Shown here piece after piece: positions 1-10,974 of a stretch of DNA of 64,000 bases. The stretch lies in contig JAJEKV010000079.1 in NCBI GenBank assembly GCA_021234155.1, positions 5,125,027 to 5,189,026 of the forward strand, in the 5' to 3' direction. This stretch comes from Isoetes taiwanensis. Lineage: Eukaryota > Streptophyta > Lycopodiopsida > Isoetales > Isoetaceae. The translations under genes and the position numbers were made by a program. Under the pieces are notes generated by a model. The model ran no database searches and was not told where the DNA came from. It was given only the letters and a program-made list of their open reading frames with translations. How positions within the stretch are numbered: position 1 is the first letter of the stretch; each line of letters starts with the position of its first letter.

Positions 1-1440
1 ATCTGGACCAGGGGACTTACCTGGGGAGAGAGAGGAGAGAGTCCCAAAGATTTCGTTGTCTTCCAGATCACGCATTAAGCTCCTATTGTCATTCTGTGAG
101 AGTTTCGTCCCCCACTGCACCTTTGCTAACCAGTTCTGAACTATGGTGTTATATGCAAGGGGGAGAGGATCTTCTTTGAACATGTCCTGGAAGGCACCCT
201 TCACATATGTAGCAATGCCATCCTCTGTATCAATCCTTTTCTGTTGCTCATCCATAATGGATGTAATGCTATTCTCAGCCAACCGAGCCCCTGCAAGTCG
301 GAAGAAGTGTTTGGAATTCTCATGGTCCACCTCGGTATACCATTTGGTTCTAGACCTGACTGCCGCCCCCTCCCCTCCTCCTCCTCAACCGCCTTAGCTC
401 TGCCTTCAAGGTCGGCTTCGGACAATGTAGGGGCCGCATTATGAGGGTCTCATTAAGAGGTCTTGCTTGATGGATCTAAGTTGATCATAAAGACTATTCT
501 TGACCTTTCTGAACTCCAAGGCCCTCTCCCGCCCCCATTTTTTAATCCAGACCTTAATCATCCCCATCCTCTGAGTCCATGCCTTCATGCTTGGCAACCC
601 ATCCTTCTGGTGAGAGGAAGCAAGAAATGCTCGGAGAGAGTCACGTAAAGCGTGTTTCCCAAGCAAAGGCAAAGATTGAATTTGAAGGGGGTATTTCCAG
701 TTCTACGAGTCGACGGAGCATCTTCAAAAGTTAGCTTTTGAGGAACATGATCAGATTGGGTAAAGGCTAGGTCCCCTTCTACAAAGCATCTATCAAAGAA
801 AGCCGCTGATTTATTAGCAAGATAGAACCGATCCAGCAAGCAGTATACCCGGTCGTGCCCTTTCTGTTTGTTGGACCAGGAGAACGATGCATTCGACGGT
901 GGAACCAAGGAGAATCCCCCATTATCCAGTAATGAATTCCATGAAGCACTCTCTTCAGCTGACAAATTCCTATGCAATCCAATTTTTCCTCGTCCCGAGA
1001 TATCTACAATATATTCAGATCACCTCCCATAAGCCAATTCTCAACATCTTCTTGTAGAGCAATCCAAGTCTCAATCTCTTTCCACATAATGGTCCTTTCT
1101 GCTGGAACATTGGAAGCATAAATATTGAGAAGGCCCCACTTACAACCCTATGTCTCAAAAACCACAGCCTGCCACCTCCCGTTCAAACTTTTAAACTGAA
1201 GTTTGACATTTTGCCCTCTCCAGAGCAAAGCAGTACCACCCTTCGTACCTAAGGCTGGACATGTGAGTGAGTCATATTGTCCCCCTACCCAAGTGGCCGA
1301 GAGATCACCCCGAAATCGGGAAGTCTATGCTCTTGTAAGAGAATGATGTCTGCCGACATTGATCTTATTGTCGCAGTACTGCACGCTTTTAGCGCACCCT
1401 TTGATACCCCGTAGATTCCACGAAAACCACTTTCATGAGA
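1..1440 (-). pseudogene. LINE ORF2: endonuclease and start of reverse transcriptase
   Basis: Read on the minus strand over several frames. The N-terminal part (about 1,430-1,280) resembles the opening of a LINE endonuclease, including an LLQEHRLP stretch. At about 1,020-1,000 the motif GGDLN is readable. Near 900 comes a stretch ending SWSNKQKG, then LLDRFYL and SDHVP, which match the C-terminal half of an exonuclease-endonuclease-phosphatase domain. The linker (about 670-130) contains a typical W-x-E...FF-x-L block. The first 30 bases read PGKSPGPD on the minus strand, the conserved opening of plant LINE reverse transcriptase. Several stops and frame changes interrupt the reading, so it is inactive as given. 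The catalytic RT motifs are off the edge. The family assignment is secure; the exact clade is not. Confidence 0.78.
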
Positions 1441-1993
1441 GGTATCTGGCAAACAACTCTAGCAGATCATGCAGAGGCCAAGTATGACATAGGACCAATC
1501 CTTGTCATTAACTAGAACACATTTATGTATTGTACCCAAATAATAGTTGCTAGTAAGTGGAGATTTTTGTCGCATATTAGATATCCTTTTGACCACCCTA
1601 GGTGGCATGGCCCCCTTGCTCATTAAAGTTGAAGGTGTACCTTGTTCCCAATACCAAGTAGGTGGATGCTTGTCAATTCTGCCAATTTTACCACATTGAA
1701 ATATCTGTTTTCTAGACGTCATATCTTTAGCCATAGTAATTGTGTGTTGCCTTGTCAATGTATTGTGTAGTTGGAGCAAGTAGTTGTAACTATAGAGTGT
1801 GATTAATTTGAAGTTGGCAATCTCATGAAAAGGGCATAGGAGTATTGTCAGCACAATTAAGATGAAGCCACATGCATAGGCATGAGGATATGTATTTAAC
1901 TTATATATCCGCATATGTATTTTAGAGTGCAGTAGATACAAATACTAGGACTTGGAATAGTTTGCCAAGTCTATGATAGCAGCTGGGCACATG

Positions 1994-2235
1994 AGCAAGC
2001 CAGCACCAAAACCCGGTTCCCAAAACCTGTGTGTTGCGGTTTCTTCCAAACATGTTGCATATTCCGATTGTGTGTATTTTAACACCACTAGCTTTGGCCA
2101 AACCCATAAGAGCAAGCCAGCACCAAAAACCGATTTCCAAAACCTATGTGTTGCATGGTCTCCCAAACATACTGCACATACTGCACGTTCTAGTTGTGTG
2201 CATTTCAACACCATTAACTTAGCGCCAAACCCATA
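1994..2235. repeat. Two-copy tandem repeat, about 117-bp unit
   Basis: A unit beginning AGCAAGCCAGCACCAAAA starts at 1,994 and again at 2,111. Both units run through a similar CCAAAACCTRTGTGTTGC segment and end near AACCCATA. The copies have diverged by several substitutions and a short insertion. They lie in the spacer between LINE ORF2 and ORF1. The spacer from 1,450 to 2,340 otherwise holds nothing I recognise. Confidence 0.75.
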
Positions 2236-2340
2236 CGAAACTAGCATCTGATCTAGTTCAGAATAAACAAAGCAAGTAGACGAAGGGCAAAGACTAACCT
2301 CCCACTTAGACACCACCTTCTGCACTGTTGCACAATCCAT

Positions 2341-4000
2341 TTAGAGATTGAAAACCACCAATCGTTGGTTCCGTAAGAACTTTTGGCCAGATGTGCGAGC
2401 ATCATTGCTTCCATTATCCTCCATATGTATCTCTGCCGTCACTTTTTTCCCTTTTTTCTTCTTTCTGCCTGCTGGGGTGAAAGGTTTACCCTGTTCTACA
2501 TCATCACAGCCATCTACATGAGTGATTTCGTAGCATTTCGAACCACTTCGGCTATTTCGAGCCATCACCAAAGACTCCTTATCTTTCGATCCCGGAATTC
2601 ATGAATAGGAGCAGATCCATAAGTTGAAGTAGAATCTTTGCTGCACCTATTCTGCTGCATTATAGCAGCTGGTATAGTGGGTAGCTTTCCTTGTGCCTCC
2701 TGGTTTTCATGATCTTGGAGACCATCTTGGGATGCACCACCTTCTATTGATGAAAAGAGGAAGGACATATGAACATCTTGCATGGGTATTTCAGCATCTG
2801 CCCCACTAATGGGCATATCAACTTTCTGAGCATCCTTCGCCATAGCGCAATCCCATTTCTTGGAGTAGCCCAATTTGTAGACGCATACCCCCGCATCAAT
2901 GGAGGTCACAGCAGTAGTTGAACCAGAAGCCATTTGGGCTGGAGTAGGAATGGGTGAAGTCATATGTGTAAGATTGGCAATAGCAGCGGTCTCCAGGCCA
3001 ATGGCCAGATTGCTACTCAGAAAGACATTTTGAGTGGTCATCGAGGTAGGTGGCAGCCCTGACTCAAGCAAGCTGGAGGCCATGAGCGAGGTGGAGGCCA
3101 TGTCATTCTTTTGACTGGTCAAAGGAGGAAGGGGCAGTGGGCTGGAGGCCACGTCATTCATTTGACCGGTCAAAGGAGGAAGGGTGGATCTCGAATCCAT
3201 ATCCAAAGATGCAATCTCCGACCGTCACGCATCCTTGATCGGGTCAATGATTTTTGCCATAGAATCTTGAAGAGGGCTATCTGGATGCCCATCATTGTCC
3301 ATTTTTTCCACATGCTGGAATAGAGAAGTAACATGTTGAACAGCAACATTTTGAGAAAGGGGGAGTGGCTCAGACTTGGAACATTCCCCTTTGAAACATT
3401 CCCCCTTATCCTTGAGAAGAATACCTGTCAAACCAATTGATTGAACGGCATTGACAACTCCAATGATTTGTCCTTCTGTGGGTGCTGGGGATCCAGTTGC
3501 ATGGGGTGCATGCGATCCAAGGACGTGCCTGGGGATGCTGGAAATTAGAGGTCCTTCTGGCCTTGATGCCCCTTTGTCAACCAACTAAACAACAACACCG
3601 TCGCCTTTGGTAACCCGTGATCACGCTTGACACTGCATGTAGCCCCGACTCCACGATCTTGCATGGGATGGGCAGCCCGGTGGCAGCAATTTGAAATCCA
3701 ATATCCTCATTGAAGTACCCACAAAAGTGGATGAACTCGGGGATAGGCTTTAGGAGGTCCACTGAAATGCAAATTTTGGGGTTTCATCCATCATGCTATC
3801 CAAACGGACATATTCACCCAAAATAGAAGCTATCATCCTAAAAGATGGCTCATTCCAATATTCTGACCGAGATCTGAAAGGGAAATCCATATGGGATAGT
3901 AGAGAGCCCTCAGTCCCAAGGCTCTGAATTCCGCATCGATACTTTTGAAGGAAGATCCGGCCATTTGGAGTTGAAATCAAGCCTTTTTGGAAAAGCATCT
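2341..4000 (-). pseudogene. LINE ORF1 (gag-like, DUF4283-type) remnant
   Basis: Minus-strand open segments at 3,998-3,750, 3,762-3,577, 3,584-3,225 and 3,206-2,565 read as one protein broken by frame changes. The first carries EYWNEPSFRMIASILGEYVR, which fits the segment of plant LINE ORF1 proteins around a W/YW residue followed by an I-G-x-x-hydrophobic-x-x-D turn. The next has DLLKPIPEFIHF, matching the V-D-hydrophobic-x-K-P-hydrophobic-P piece of the same family, followed by PIPCK and HAVSS, where a CCHC_4 zinc knuckle is expected but no longer intact. The remainder is Ser/Pro/Thr-rich low complexity, usual for the ORF1 tail. ORF1 proteins bind element RNA. The similarity is by eye, so the domain name is an inference. 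Confidence 0.6.
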
Positions 4001-6011
4001 ACTACCCCGGTGGTAGCAACAAAGGAGCGGAAGTAAGTATTGCCTTAACTTGGACTTTGATCCCTATCTTGGATCCGCAAAACTCTTTCAAGGGTTTTTT
4101 TATTTCAACCCTCGCTGGGATTGCCTCTCTCTACTTTTCATAACTTCATAATAATCGATCTTATCTCAACTACAAGCTAGCGAAGAGAGAGCCCGCCTTG
4201 GGGACTATCAATCTTATTTGTTAGACAAGGGAGGGGTGGTATTTGGAGCGGATATACTTGAGCAAAACTCCTGCCATCAAACCCTCCAAAGGGAGCTTTC
4301 TCCATTTAATAAAGCTCTAGTAAGAATTTGGCTCCCAAGAAGTCACACTGAACGATGAGAGATTGCTTTGGAAGAGCCAGATAGTCGCCAAAGATAAGGT
4401 TTCTGATTGACCTTCGGACTTCAAACTGCTCATCCAGAATAACCAAGCCACCAAGACACCTGAACTGATCTTGATGCAGTACCCCGTGATCCAATATTGT
4501 AGACCAGAGTTCTTCTACAGGCCCACTAAGTACTCCCCAAAATATGTGAGTGAGGTTAACAAGAACCACAGATCTGTAGATTACACGTGAAGAAGAGGGA
4601 GAACTGGCTGTAGAAATATTAGAGTGTTGGGGGCTTGGTGTGTCTGGAGAACGAGACAGTGGACTTGCAAGGGGGGGTGTATCAAATGGAGGGGGTGGAG
4701 ATACCGAAAGCAATGGGGGATGAGGAGATCGTGAGTCTCTGTGGGGAATGAGGAAGTCGAAGTTTAAAGAGAAGAAGCCATGTTAAGAGAACCATTAGAC
4801 GATAGACTTCCACAGATTCTAACCCTTATAAACTTCAAGAGAGATGTAATCCACGAATGCAGGGCAGAAGACTTTAAACTTCGAGAAGCAAGGATGATCA
4901 GCACCCAAGAATACAATTTTCTACTCAAGTGATGTGGCTTGAGGATCCAAAGACGATGAGGCAGCCTATCTCGCGTATGCGGGGTCGGGGAAGAGATTCT
5001 CAACTACCGTAGACGTCCACACACCAAATGCCACAAAATGCTTCCTGATCGTGGGATGCCAATCACAAAGTATCTCTCCCGGAGAGCGAGGAGGCGAATC
5101 GTGGAACCGCCGAGCACCGAATGATTAGAGACAAATGGTGAAGGGGTCGACCCATATGAGGAGTATGGAAACCTTTATGGAGGGGGATGCAATCATTTCG
5201 GTAGTAGCGTACCAGAACAGAGGTAGTCGATTTAGAGTGTAGGAAGGATGGGTAATAATAGAGAAGATTTAGGGCTCTATAGATTCTATTACACGTATGC
5301 ACTAGGAGGGATAGGCCATTTGTGCGAATCAAGAGTAAAATCGGGAGCAAGCATGCTAACTTAAAGATCTGCCGCTTCTGAGGGGCCCCATAAATTGGTT
5401 TGCAATTTTTTTTGCGGGACCGCCACAAAATCGAGGAGGGCAGCGGGATCATTTGATTTTAGCAGAGCTCGAACACCTTGACCAATCTTCCCTCTTCATT
5501 CACTAAAGATGTCAAAAATTAGCAGGAGCAAAGATGTCTATCACCAACAAAATCGCCTTTCAACCAACTTTCAACCAGCTCCACTGGGCTTTCCGGTAGT
5601 TCCTGCCCAATGAACAAATGGTCCGGGAAGAACTGATCTTCGAGGAGAGCTTCCCGCAGCTCTAGAATCGACCTTGCGTACCAACCACAAAGATAATCGC
5701 CACCGTGAATAACTATGGTAAACAATCCGGCTTCCTTAGGCTTTCTACCGCAACAAAGGCGCAGAGGGAGACCCATAAACCAACAATAATCAAAATAAGC
5801 CCCGCCTCCTACCGGGCTAGCTAGAGAAACCAAGCTACCACCGATCTCTATGTCACGTAAGATTAGCTTAGACTACATAGCAAATCGATGGCCTAGTCGC
5901 GCTTAAAGGCGGGAAGCAACGAAATACCATCTCCTCTCGTGGAATCTCACTTCCCGGGTTAAATTCAAAACAGTTCAAGTAGACATGCAAGTTGCAGAAT
6001 AGTGTGATGAA
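4001..6011. other. Unassigned stretch upstream of the LINE
   Basis: Several minus-strand open segments exist: 4,713-4,306 with a Pro/Ser-rich start, 5,452-5,063, and 5,833-5,519 with an acidic LELREALLEDQFFPDH piece. I could not match any of them to a known family. They could be the 5' part of the LINE or an older insertion. No RNA gene, LTR pair or inverted repeat was seen. Confidence 0.3.
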
Positions 6012-6059
6012 GGAGCAAGCAAAGAAGAGCAATCTCAAAGAATAGGAACAACCTCAGCA

Positions 6060-6407
6060 TAATACCAAGCAGCAGGAGCAACCTCGGCAATAGGAGCAAC
6101 CCCAGCAGCAGAAAGAGCAACAAGAGGAGCCAGCAATGTGGAAGAAAAGGGCAAGGAGAAAGTGGTCGCAAGGGAGGAAGAGACATAGGCAAGAGAGAAG
6201 CCAACAAAGAGGTGTGAAGATAGGCGGAGGGAGAGCATAGTTATCAGAGAACCACAACCTGACGAACCAGAGGAGGACAAGTCCGAGGAGGAAGAACCAC
6301 ACCAACAAGAGGGGAAGCAAGAGGCGAAAGAAGAAGAAGAGGAGAAAGCCCAAGCCCAAGCCCAAGCCACCCAAGAAGACGGCCAAGAAGTACAAGATGA
6401 GCGATAA
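6060..6407 (+). pseudogene. Acidic low-complexity protein frame, copy 1
   Basis: One plus frame reads from an Ala/Thr/Gly-rich start through NVEEKGKEKVVAREEET, a single TAG, REKPTKRCEDRRRESIVI, then a strongly acidic Glu/Gln/Lys tail (DEPEEDKSEEEEPHQQ, EEEEEKAQAQAQATQEDGQ) to a TAA at 6,405-6,407. Copy 2 at 9,540-9,873 preserves the frame, with the same internal stop and one extra stop. The composition resembles acidic nuclear proteins or a retrotransposon gag tail; no domain is recognisable. The strand is purine-rich, so charged residues appear in other frames too, and the overlapping frame is Lys/Arg-rich. Function is unknown. Confidence 0.35.
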
Positions 6408-6529
6408 GCCATTTAAGCTGAAGCAACACATTGAGTATGAGAAGTAGAAGGTAGCATACAAGATTTATCTCCGCCGATTGATCCGACTTAATTACCAATA
6501 CTGCAAGCAGAGTGCTGAGGTCCGTCAAG

Positions 6530-6889
6530 ATGGCCGACCAAGATTGAAAAGCAAGCCTCCACCACCTCGATCTGACTCTTTGAAGAAGGTCTGCTATGGG
6601 CTAAATTCCAAGCACAATAGAGCTTCTCGGGAGATCTGGCACTGCCAACAGTGCACCAATCTGTGGAGTCAGAAAGCCTCTTTTTAGTGCCTACATCGAG
6701 AAATTATGCGGGAGTTCAAGATGGATTATTGAGTCACACCAACGATAATGCGCCTTGCCGTGAAGCGGCATCGTGGGAGCGGACGCAACTTTTCGACGAG
6801 GCCAAGATCTGCGCCATTCACGTTAAGAGGATGACCATTATGCTCAAGGACATGAACTTGGCATGGAGGATTAGAAAAGATAAAATTTA
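6530..6889 (+). pseudogene. Histone H3-derived pseudogene, copy 1
   Basis: The plus strand reads, across frame changes, SREIWHCQQCTNL, KASF, a stop, REIMREFKMDY, EAA, then LFDEAKICAIHVKRMTIML, KDMNLAWRIRKDK and a stop. These align in order with the alpha-N, alpha-1, alpha-2 and alpha-3 segments of histone H3 ([73 protein letters not shown]). The FKMD spacing fits canonical H3 better than centromeric H3. The N-terminal tail is shortened and unrecognisable, so the region is about 360 bp against 411 for a full H3 gene. At least two in-frame stops and frameshifts make it non-functional. No intron is visible, which suits a retrocopy. It lies inside the duplicated block. Confidence 0.72.
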
Positions 6890-6989
6890 AGAATCTTTGC
6901 ATAAATTTTTGAGCTTGTATGTATATATGTTCATAGAATTAATGATAGAAGGGAGAGAGATAGAGAGAAAAAAGTCAAAGTCAAAGTCA

Positions 6990-7435
6990 ACTTGGGTTAG
7001 TCCGCAAGAAAATGCCTCTCTCATCTCACCTTAACCCCCCTTTGGCGTTAGAGTAACCCAAAGCCCTTTGTTGTACTTAAATTTGTCCGATAGACATGAG
7101 AAAAGTTGCTAGATAGCTTAGAATCGCGTGTAAATCTTGTATCTTAGGCACTTTAAATTTGTCAAAAATTTATGTAATAGTCAAGATTGACCCACTGGTC
7201 ACTCAAGACCAAAGCCCTTTGCATCAAGAACGAGACTCACCCCCTTGTTTGCACTTGTAGTTGTTAGATTGACATAAAATAAGTTAATAGAATAGAGCAA
7301 ATCATGCACTATAGCATTTTACATTAGCTAAAGAGATTTAAAATTGCTTGAAATGACCCCATTCGGGTCACTCACAAGAAAAGGCATGTGCATCGAGAAA
7401 AGCGTATACAATTGGTGGTAGTAATTTGAGTCTTG
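6990..7435 (+). repeat. Decayed 205-bp repeats with inverted-repeat cores (copy 1)
   Basis: Three degenerate units match the better preserved array at 10,460-10,945. The core pieces are TTTGGCGTTAGAGTAACCCAA near 7,040-7,060, TGGTCACTCAAGACCAAAG near 7,195, and TTCGGGTCACTCACAAG near 7,363. The right arms are mostly worn away. Confidence 0.5.
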
Positions 7436-7449
7436 TGTTTTGAGGAATT

Positions 7450-7535
7450 TTTTGCGTAATTCCCCTACCATGGGAATCGAACCTCCCACCCATAGAGATG
7501 AACCTCCCTAAACCTCAGAGGGACAAGAATCATTT
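7450..7535 (-). mobile_element. Remnant of a tRNA-headed SINE (copy 1)
   Basis: The minus strand of 7,472-7,483 reads GGTTCGATTCCC, a good RNA polymerase III B box. The A-box side is partly lost and the SINE body present in copy 2 (10,975-11,165) is deleted here. Confidence 0.5.
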
Positions 7536-8213
7536 ATGTTTGAATTATAATCAATTATAAATTTAAGCTTTAATCATGTTAGATAATATTAATGGCCAAG
7601 ACCCTTAGAGTTAGAACCAAGATTCTTAAGCTAGATAGAGACAACATCTGCATTCATCTTACCTTAGTTGTCGCTCTTACCTTGCTAAGTGTCTTCTTGT
7701 CTACATATAGATAGTATAGTAAAATCTTTTCTCTTAGCAATCCAACTAGTTGCAAAGGGCTTAGAAATTATTGTCACACGTTGGTATGACACACCAACAC
7801 ACGTTATAGATGCACTACCAGCAAGTGTCTTCCCCCTTGTGCACTTTAGGGCAGTCAAATAGGTTAGAAGAACCTTCGTTGCAGATCTTCGAGGCCTCGA
7901 CACGGGACCCACTCGACAATATCAATGAATTGAAAGCAGAGGGCAACCTTATGGAGGCAACTTCAGCAGATCAAAGGCCAAGATTGTGTACAGGAAAGCC
8001 CGGACAAAAATAATAAAGGGGAGCCTGCAGAAAGGACGATTGCAACATCAAGAATAGACACAAAAGTTGCCAAGAGGGCTATGCAATAGCCAATGGGCAT
8101 CATGGCACTTACAAAATTGATCACATTAGGGGAGCAATGTCTCCTTGTCAAGGATATTCTTCAAGTGCCATATTGTCTCGAGGAAGGGCCCCACATCGAT
8201 GACTAATGTCACA

Positions 8214-9481
8214 GCTATGCTCATTCGAGAGCAAATATGCCCATCCGAGAGCTCTCGCGGCCCTACGCAACCCCCCGTGTGAATGTGCACCCAAACCAAA
8301 GGGGTTTTCAGGGGGGATTTAATTTAAATGTGTTGGATGCATTGGTTTACGTTAATAGATGTTAATGGTAATTGTGTGTTACTTGTTATATTAAAAAAAA
8401 AAATTGAGCCCTTCGGGTTCTAACAACCTTAAAAACCTTGGGGAATTGATATGCAAATCAAGGTTTAGTTTCAAGAAGAAGATGGAATTTTATCAAAATA
8501 TAAAGGTAGCAAGAAATGTGCATATACAATTTAACATTGAGCTATGTGTATTTGAGGCAATATCAGTAGCATATCTTAGGGGATTTGAATCGAATGTCCT
8601 CTTAAGTGGCATCGAATTAACGTGAACAATGTATATATTGATTACATGTTTTTGACATGTTTGGCCTGCATGTACAGGTTGATTGATCTCATCTGTGATG
8701 CCTTTTGCCTAACACCACTACTATTCATGCCGAAGAGCTTGCTCTTTGTTTGTTTCATCTCATTCTTCTCAGCATTAGCTGTCCATGGAAAATAAACAAA
8801 GGTGACTATACATAAGAAAATGGTAAGGCATGTAAATTAGAAAAAAAAAAAAAGGATGGTAGCGATGAATGGTTGTTTGAAGGGGATGTTATCAACCACG
8901 AGGGAAGAGCAAGATTAGGGAAGCGGCAGCATAAATCACAAGCACAGATCACGGTGCTTTTTTGCAGAATGGGCCGTTTAAGCAAAACTGATTGTGGCAA
9001 ATAGAACAGAGGTCGTCTGTTGCTTTGCTTGTAAAACATAACTGATTCTTCAGGAGGTCTGTAGCAACTAACCCTATGTAGACTAATCTAAGATTCTACG
9101 ATGGTAGCTTTTATCCCGCATAGACTGGTTAGAACCCACACATCAATGACGTCTACCCCTTTAAATTTTTAATTTCTACAAATTTAAATACAACGCCTTT
9201 TGCTTGATAAATCAGGCACATCTTTAATGCTCGAATATAATTTTTCTTGCCCAATTTTTTATTTTTTTAGCACACTATAATTTTTCATTTCCCAATTCTT
9301 GAAGTCTCTGGAGACATTATCTATAGATGTTATCATACCAGGTTTATTCCTCTGGCTTTTTGATGGTGCATTTGAACATGCCTTATTGGTTTGCATTGGA
9401 GGATTTCCACTGAAGCACTTTAGGTGAATGATCACGAGGCTGGAGAGAAATTGAGATTGTAGTGTCCGCTTCTGAAGTTTA
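8214..9481. other. Unique spacer between the two block copies
   Basis: I see no convincing gene. A 13-base A run at 8,390-8,402 and a 15-base A run near 8,840 are the only low-complexity marks. A plus-strand open segment at 8,404-8,625 matches no family that I know. Confidence 0.4.
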
Positions 9482-9539
9482 AGAGCAAGCAAATGTGAGC
9501 AATCTCGCGAATACGAAACAACCCTAGCGGTATACCAAG

Positions 9540-9873
9540 CAAAAAGGGAGCAACCTCGGCAATAGGAGAAACCTCAGCAACAGGAAGAGCAGCAAGAGGA
9601 GCCAACAATGTAGAAGAAAAGGGCAAGGAGAAAGTGGTCGCAAGGGAGAAAGAGACATAGGCAAGAGAGAAGCCAACAAAGAGGTGTGAAGATAGGCGGA
9701 GGGAGAGCGTGGTTATCAAAGAACCACAACTGGACGAACCGGAGGAGGACAAGTCCAAGGAGGAAGAACTGCACCAACAAGAGGGGGAGTAAGAGACGAA
9801 AGAAGAAGAAGAGGAGAAAGCCAAAGCCCAAGCCACCCAAGAAGACGACCAAGAAGTACAAGATGAGCTATAA
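9540..9873 (+). pseudogene. Acidic low-complexity protein frame, copy 2
   Basis: Same frame as 6,060-6,407: NVEEKGKEKVVARE, a TAG at the same place, then an acidic tail with EPEEDKSKEEELHQQ, an additional TAA, KEEEEEKAKAQATQED and a terminal TAA at 9,871-9,873. Conservation of the frame between copies may only reflect recent duplication. No family recognised. Confidence 0.33.
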
Positions 9874-9991
9874 GCCATTTAAGCTGAAGCAACACATCGA
9901 GTATGAGAAAGGTAGCATATAAGATTTATCTCCACCGATGGATCCAACATAATTACCAATACTGCAAGCAGAGTGCTGAGGTCCGTCAAAG

Positions 9992-10353
9992 ATGGCCGAC
10001 CAGGATCGAAAAGCAAGCCTCCACCACCTCGACCTGACTCTTTGAAGAAGGTCTGCCATGGGCTAAATTCCAAGCACAATAGAGCTTCTTGGGAGATCTG
10101 GCACTGCCAACAGTGCACCAATCTGTAGAGTCCGAAAGCCTCTTTTTAGTGCCTACATCAAGAAATTATGCAGGAGTTCAAGATGGATTATCGAGTCACA
10201 CCAACGATAATGCGGTCTTGCCAGGAAGCGGCTGAAGTGGAGCGGACTCAACTTTTCGACGAGGCCAGGATCTGCGCCATTCACGTCAAGAGGATGACCA
10301 TTATGCTCAAGGACATGAACTTGGCATGGAGGATTAGAAAAGATAAAATTTAG
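9992..10353 (+). pseudogene. Histone H3-derived pseudogene, copy 2
   Basis: This copy aligns with H3 better than copy 1. The last 62 codons (10,168-10,353) are one open frame: MQEFKMDYRV, QEAAEVERTQLFDEA, CAIHVKRMTIML, KDMNLAWRIRKDK, stop. They cover alpha-1 end to alpha-3 and the short C-terminus. The upstream part (SKHNRASWEIW, CQQCTNL, KASF) corresponds to the alpha-N helix and loop, with two stops. Several H3 core positions are changed (for example LWSQK or L-stop-SPK for the usual LLIRK), so it would not make a nucleosomal histone. The N-tail Lys/Arg pattern is lost, although ATGGCC at 9,992 sits where the H3 start would be. Lack of introns suits a retrocopy that was later duplicated with the block. 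Confidence 0.74.
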
Positions 10354-10459
10354 GAATCTTTGCATAAATTTTTGAGCTTGTATATAATATATGTTCCTAG
10401 AATTAATGATAGAAGGGAGAGAGATAGAGAGAGAAAAAGTCAAAGTCAAAATCAAAGTC

Positions 10460-10945
10460 AACTCAGATCAGTCTGCGCGAAATGCCTCTGCGTTACGAAC
10501 GCAGACCCTTTTGGCGTGGAGTAACCCAAGTCGCCCTTGTTGTACTTAAATTTGTCTGATAGACATGGGGAAAGTTGCTAGATAGCTTAGAATCGTGTAA
10601 ATCTTGTATCCGAAGCACTTTAAATTTGTCAAAAATGTTATATAATAGTCAAGATTGAGTCAAGTGAGCCACTCGGGTCACTCCACGCCAAAGCCCCTTG
10701 CATCAAAAACGCAGACCCCCTCTGCGCGAAGTAACCCGAATCGCCCTTGTTTGCATTTGTACTTGTCATATTGACATAAAATAAGTTAATAGATGGCCTA
10801 GAATAGAGCAAATCATGCACTATAGCGTTTTACATTAGCTAAGGAGATTTAAAATTGCTTGAAATGACCCCACTCAGGTCACTCCGTGCAAAAGGCATGT
10901 GCGTCGAGAACGCAGACACAATTGGCGTGAAGTAACCCGAGTCTT
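10460..10945. repeat. Three about 205-bp tandem units with inverted-repeat cores
   Basis: Cores lie at about 10,460-10,535, 10,671-10,742 and 10,872-10,942. Each has a left arm like ACTCGGGTCACTCCACGCC and a right arm like TTGGCGTGGAGTAACCCRAGT, near reverse complements, around a loop containing ACGCAGAC. The spacers are also related: CGCCCTTGTT, then GACAT, AGTT and AGAT-GC-TAGAAT blocks. A foldback of about 70 nt per unit is expected. Confidence 0.7.
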
Positions 10946-10974
10946 GTGTTTTTGAGGAAATTTTTTGCAAAAGT

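Larger units (their letters stand above)
1..4000 (-). mobile_element. LINE (non-LTR retrotransposon), minus strand, runs off the left edge
   Basis: On the minus strand the order is an ORF1-like gag region (about 4,000 to 2,341), a spacer (2,340 to 1,450), an apurinic-type endonuclease (1,440 to 600), a linker, and the first reverse transcriptase motif at the window edge. This is the usual plant L1-type layout. Most of the RT, the 3' UTR and the tail lie outside the window. Frames are broken in several places, so it is a decayed copy. The upstream (5') end is not defined; 4,000 is where ORF1 similarity stops being readable. Confidence 0.8.
6012..8213 (+). repeat. Duplicated block, copy 1 (acidic frame, H3-like sequence, repeats, SINE)
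   Basis: This 2.2-kb segment matches 9,482-11,946 plus 14,406-14,479 along its length. Shared landmarks in order are a purine-rich acidic-protein frame, an H3-like coding remnant, a run of AAAGTCAAAGTCAA, about 205-bp repeats, a tRNA-headed SINE remnant, a GGGCAGTCAAATAGGTTA segment, and an end at CCCCACATCGA. Similarity stops at about 6,012 on the left and 8,213 on the right. Copy 1 has lost most of the SINE and its repeat cores are more decayed. No terminal repeats or target duplication are visible, so segmental duplication and an uncharacterised transposable element remain possible. Confidence 0.75.

Noticed and set aside
5965-6528. Leu- and Ser-rich minus-strand open frames resembling membrane proteins
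   Set aside because: They are shadows of the purine-rich acidic frame on the plus strand, and the same occurs in copy 2.
8404-8625. A 73-codon plus-strand open segment as a gene
   Set aside because: It lacks family similarity, intron signals or promoter context, and starts right after an A run.
9992-10353. A functional histone H3 or centromeric H3 gene
   Set aside because: In-frame stops, frameshifts, a shortened tail and changed core residues rule out a functional histone.
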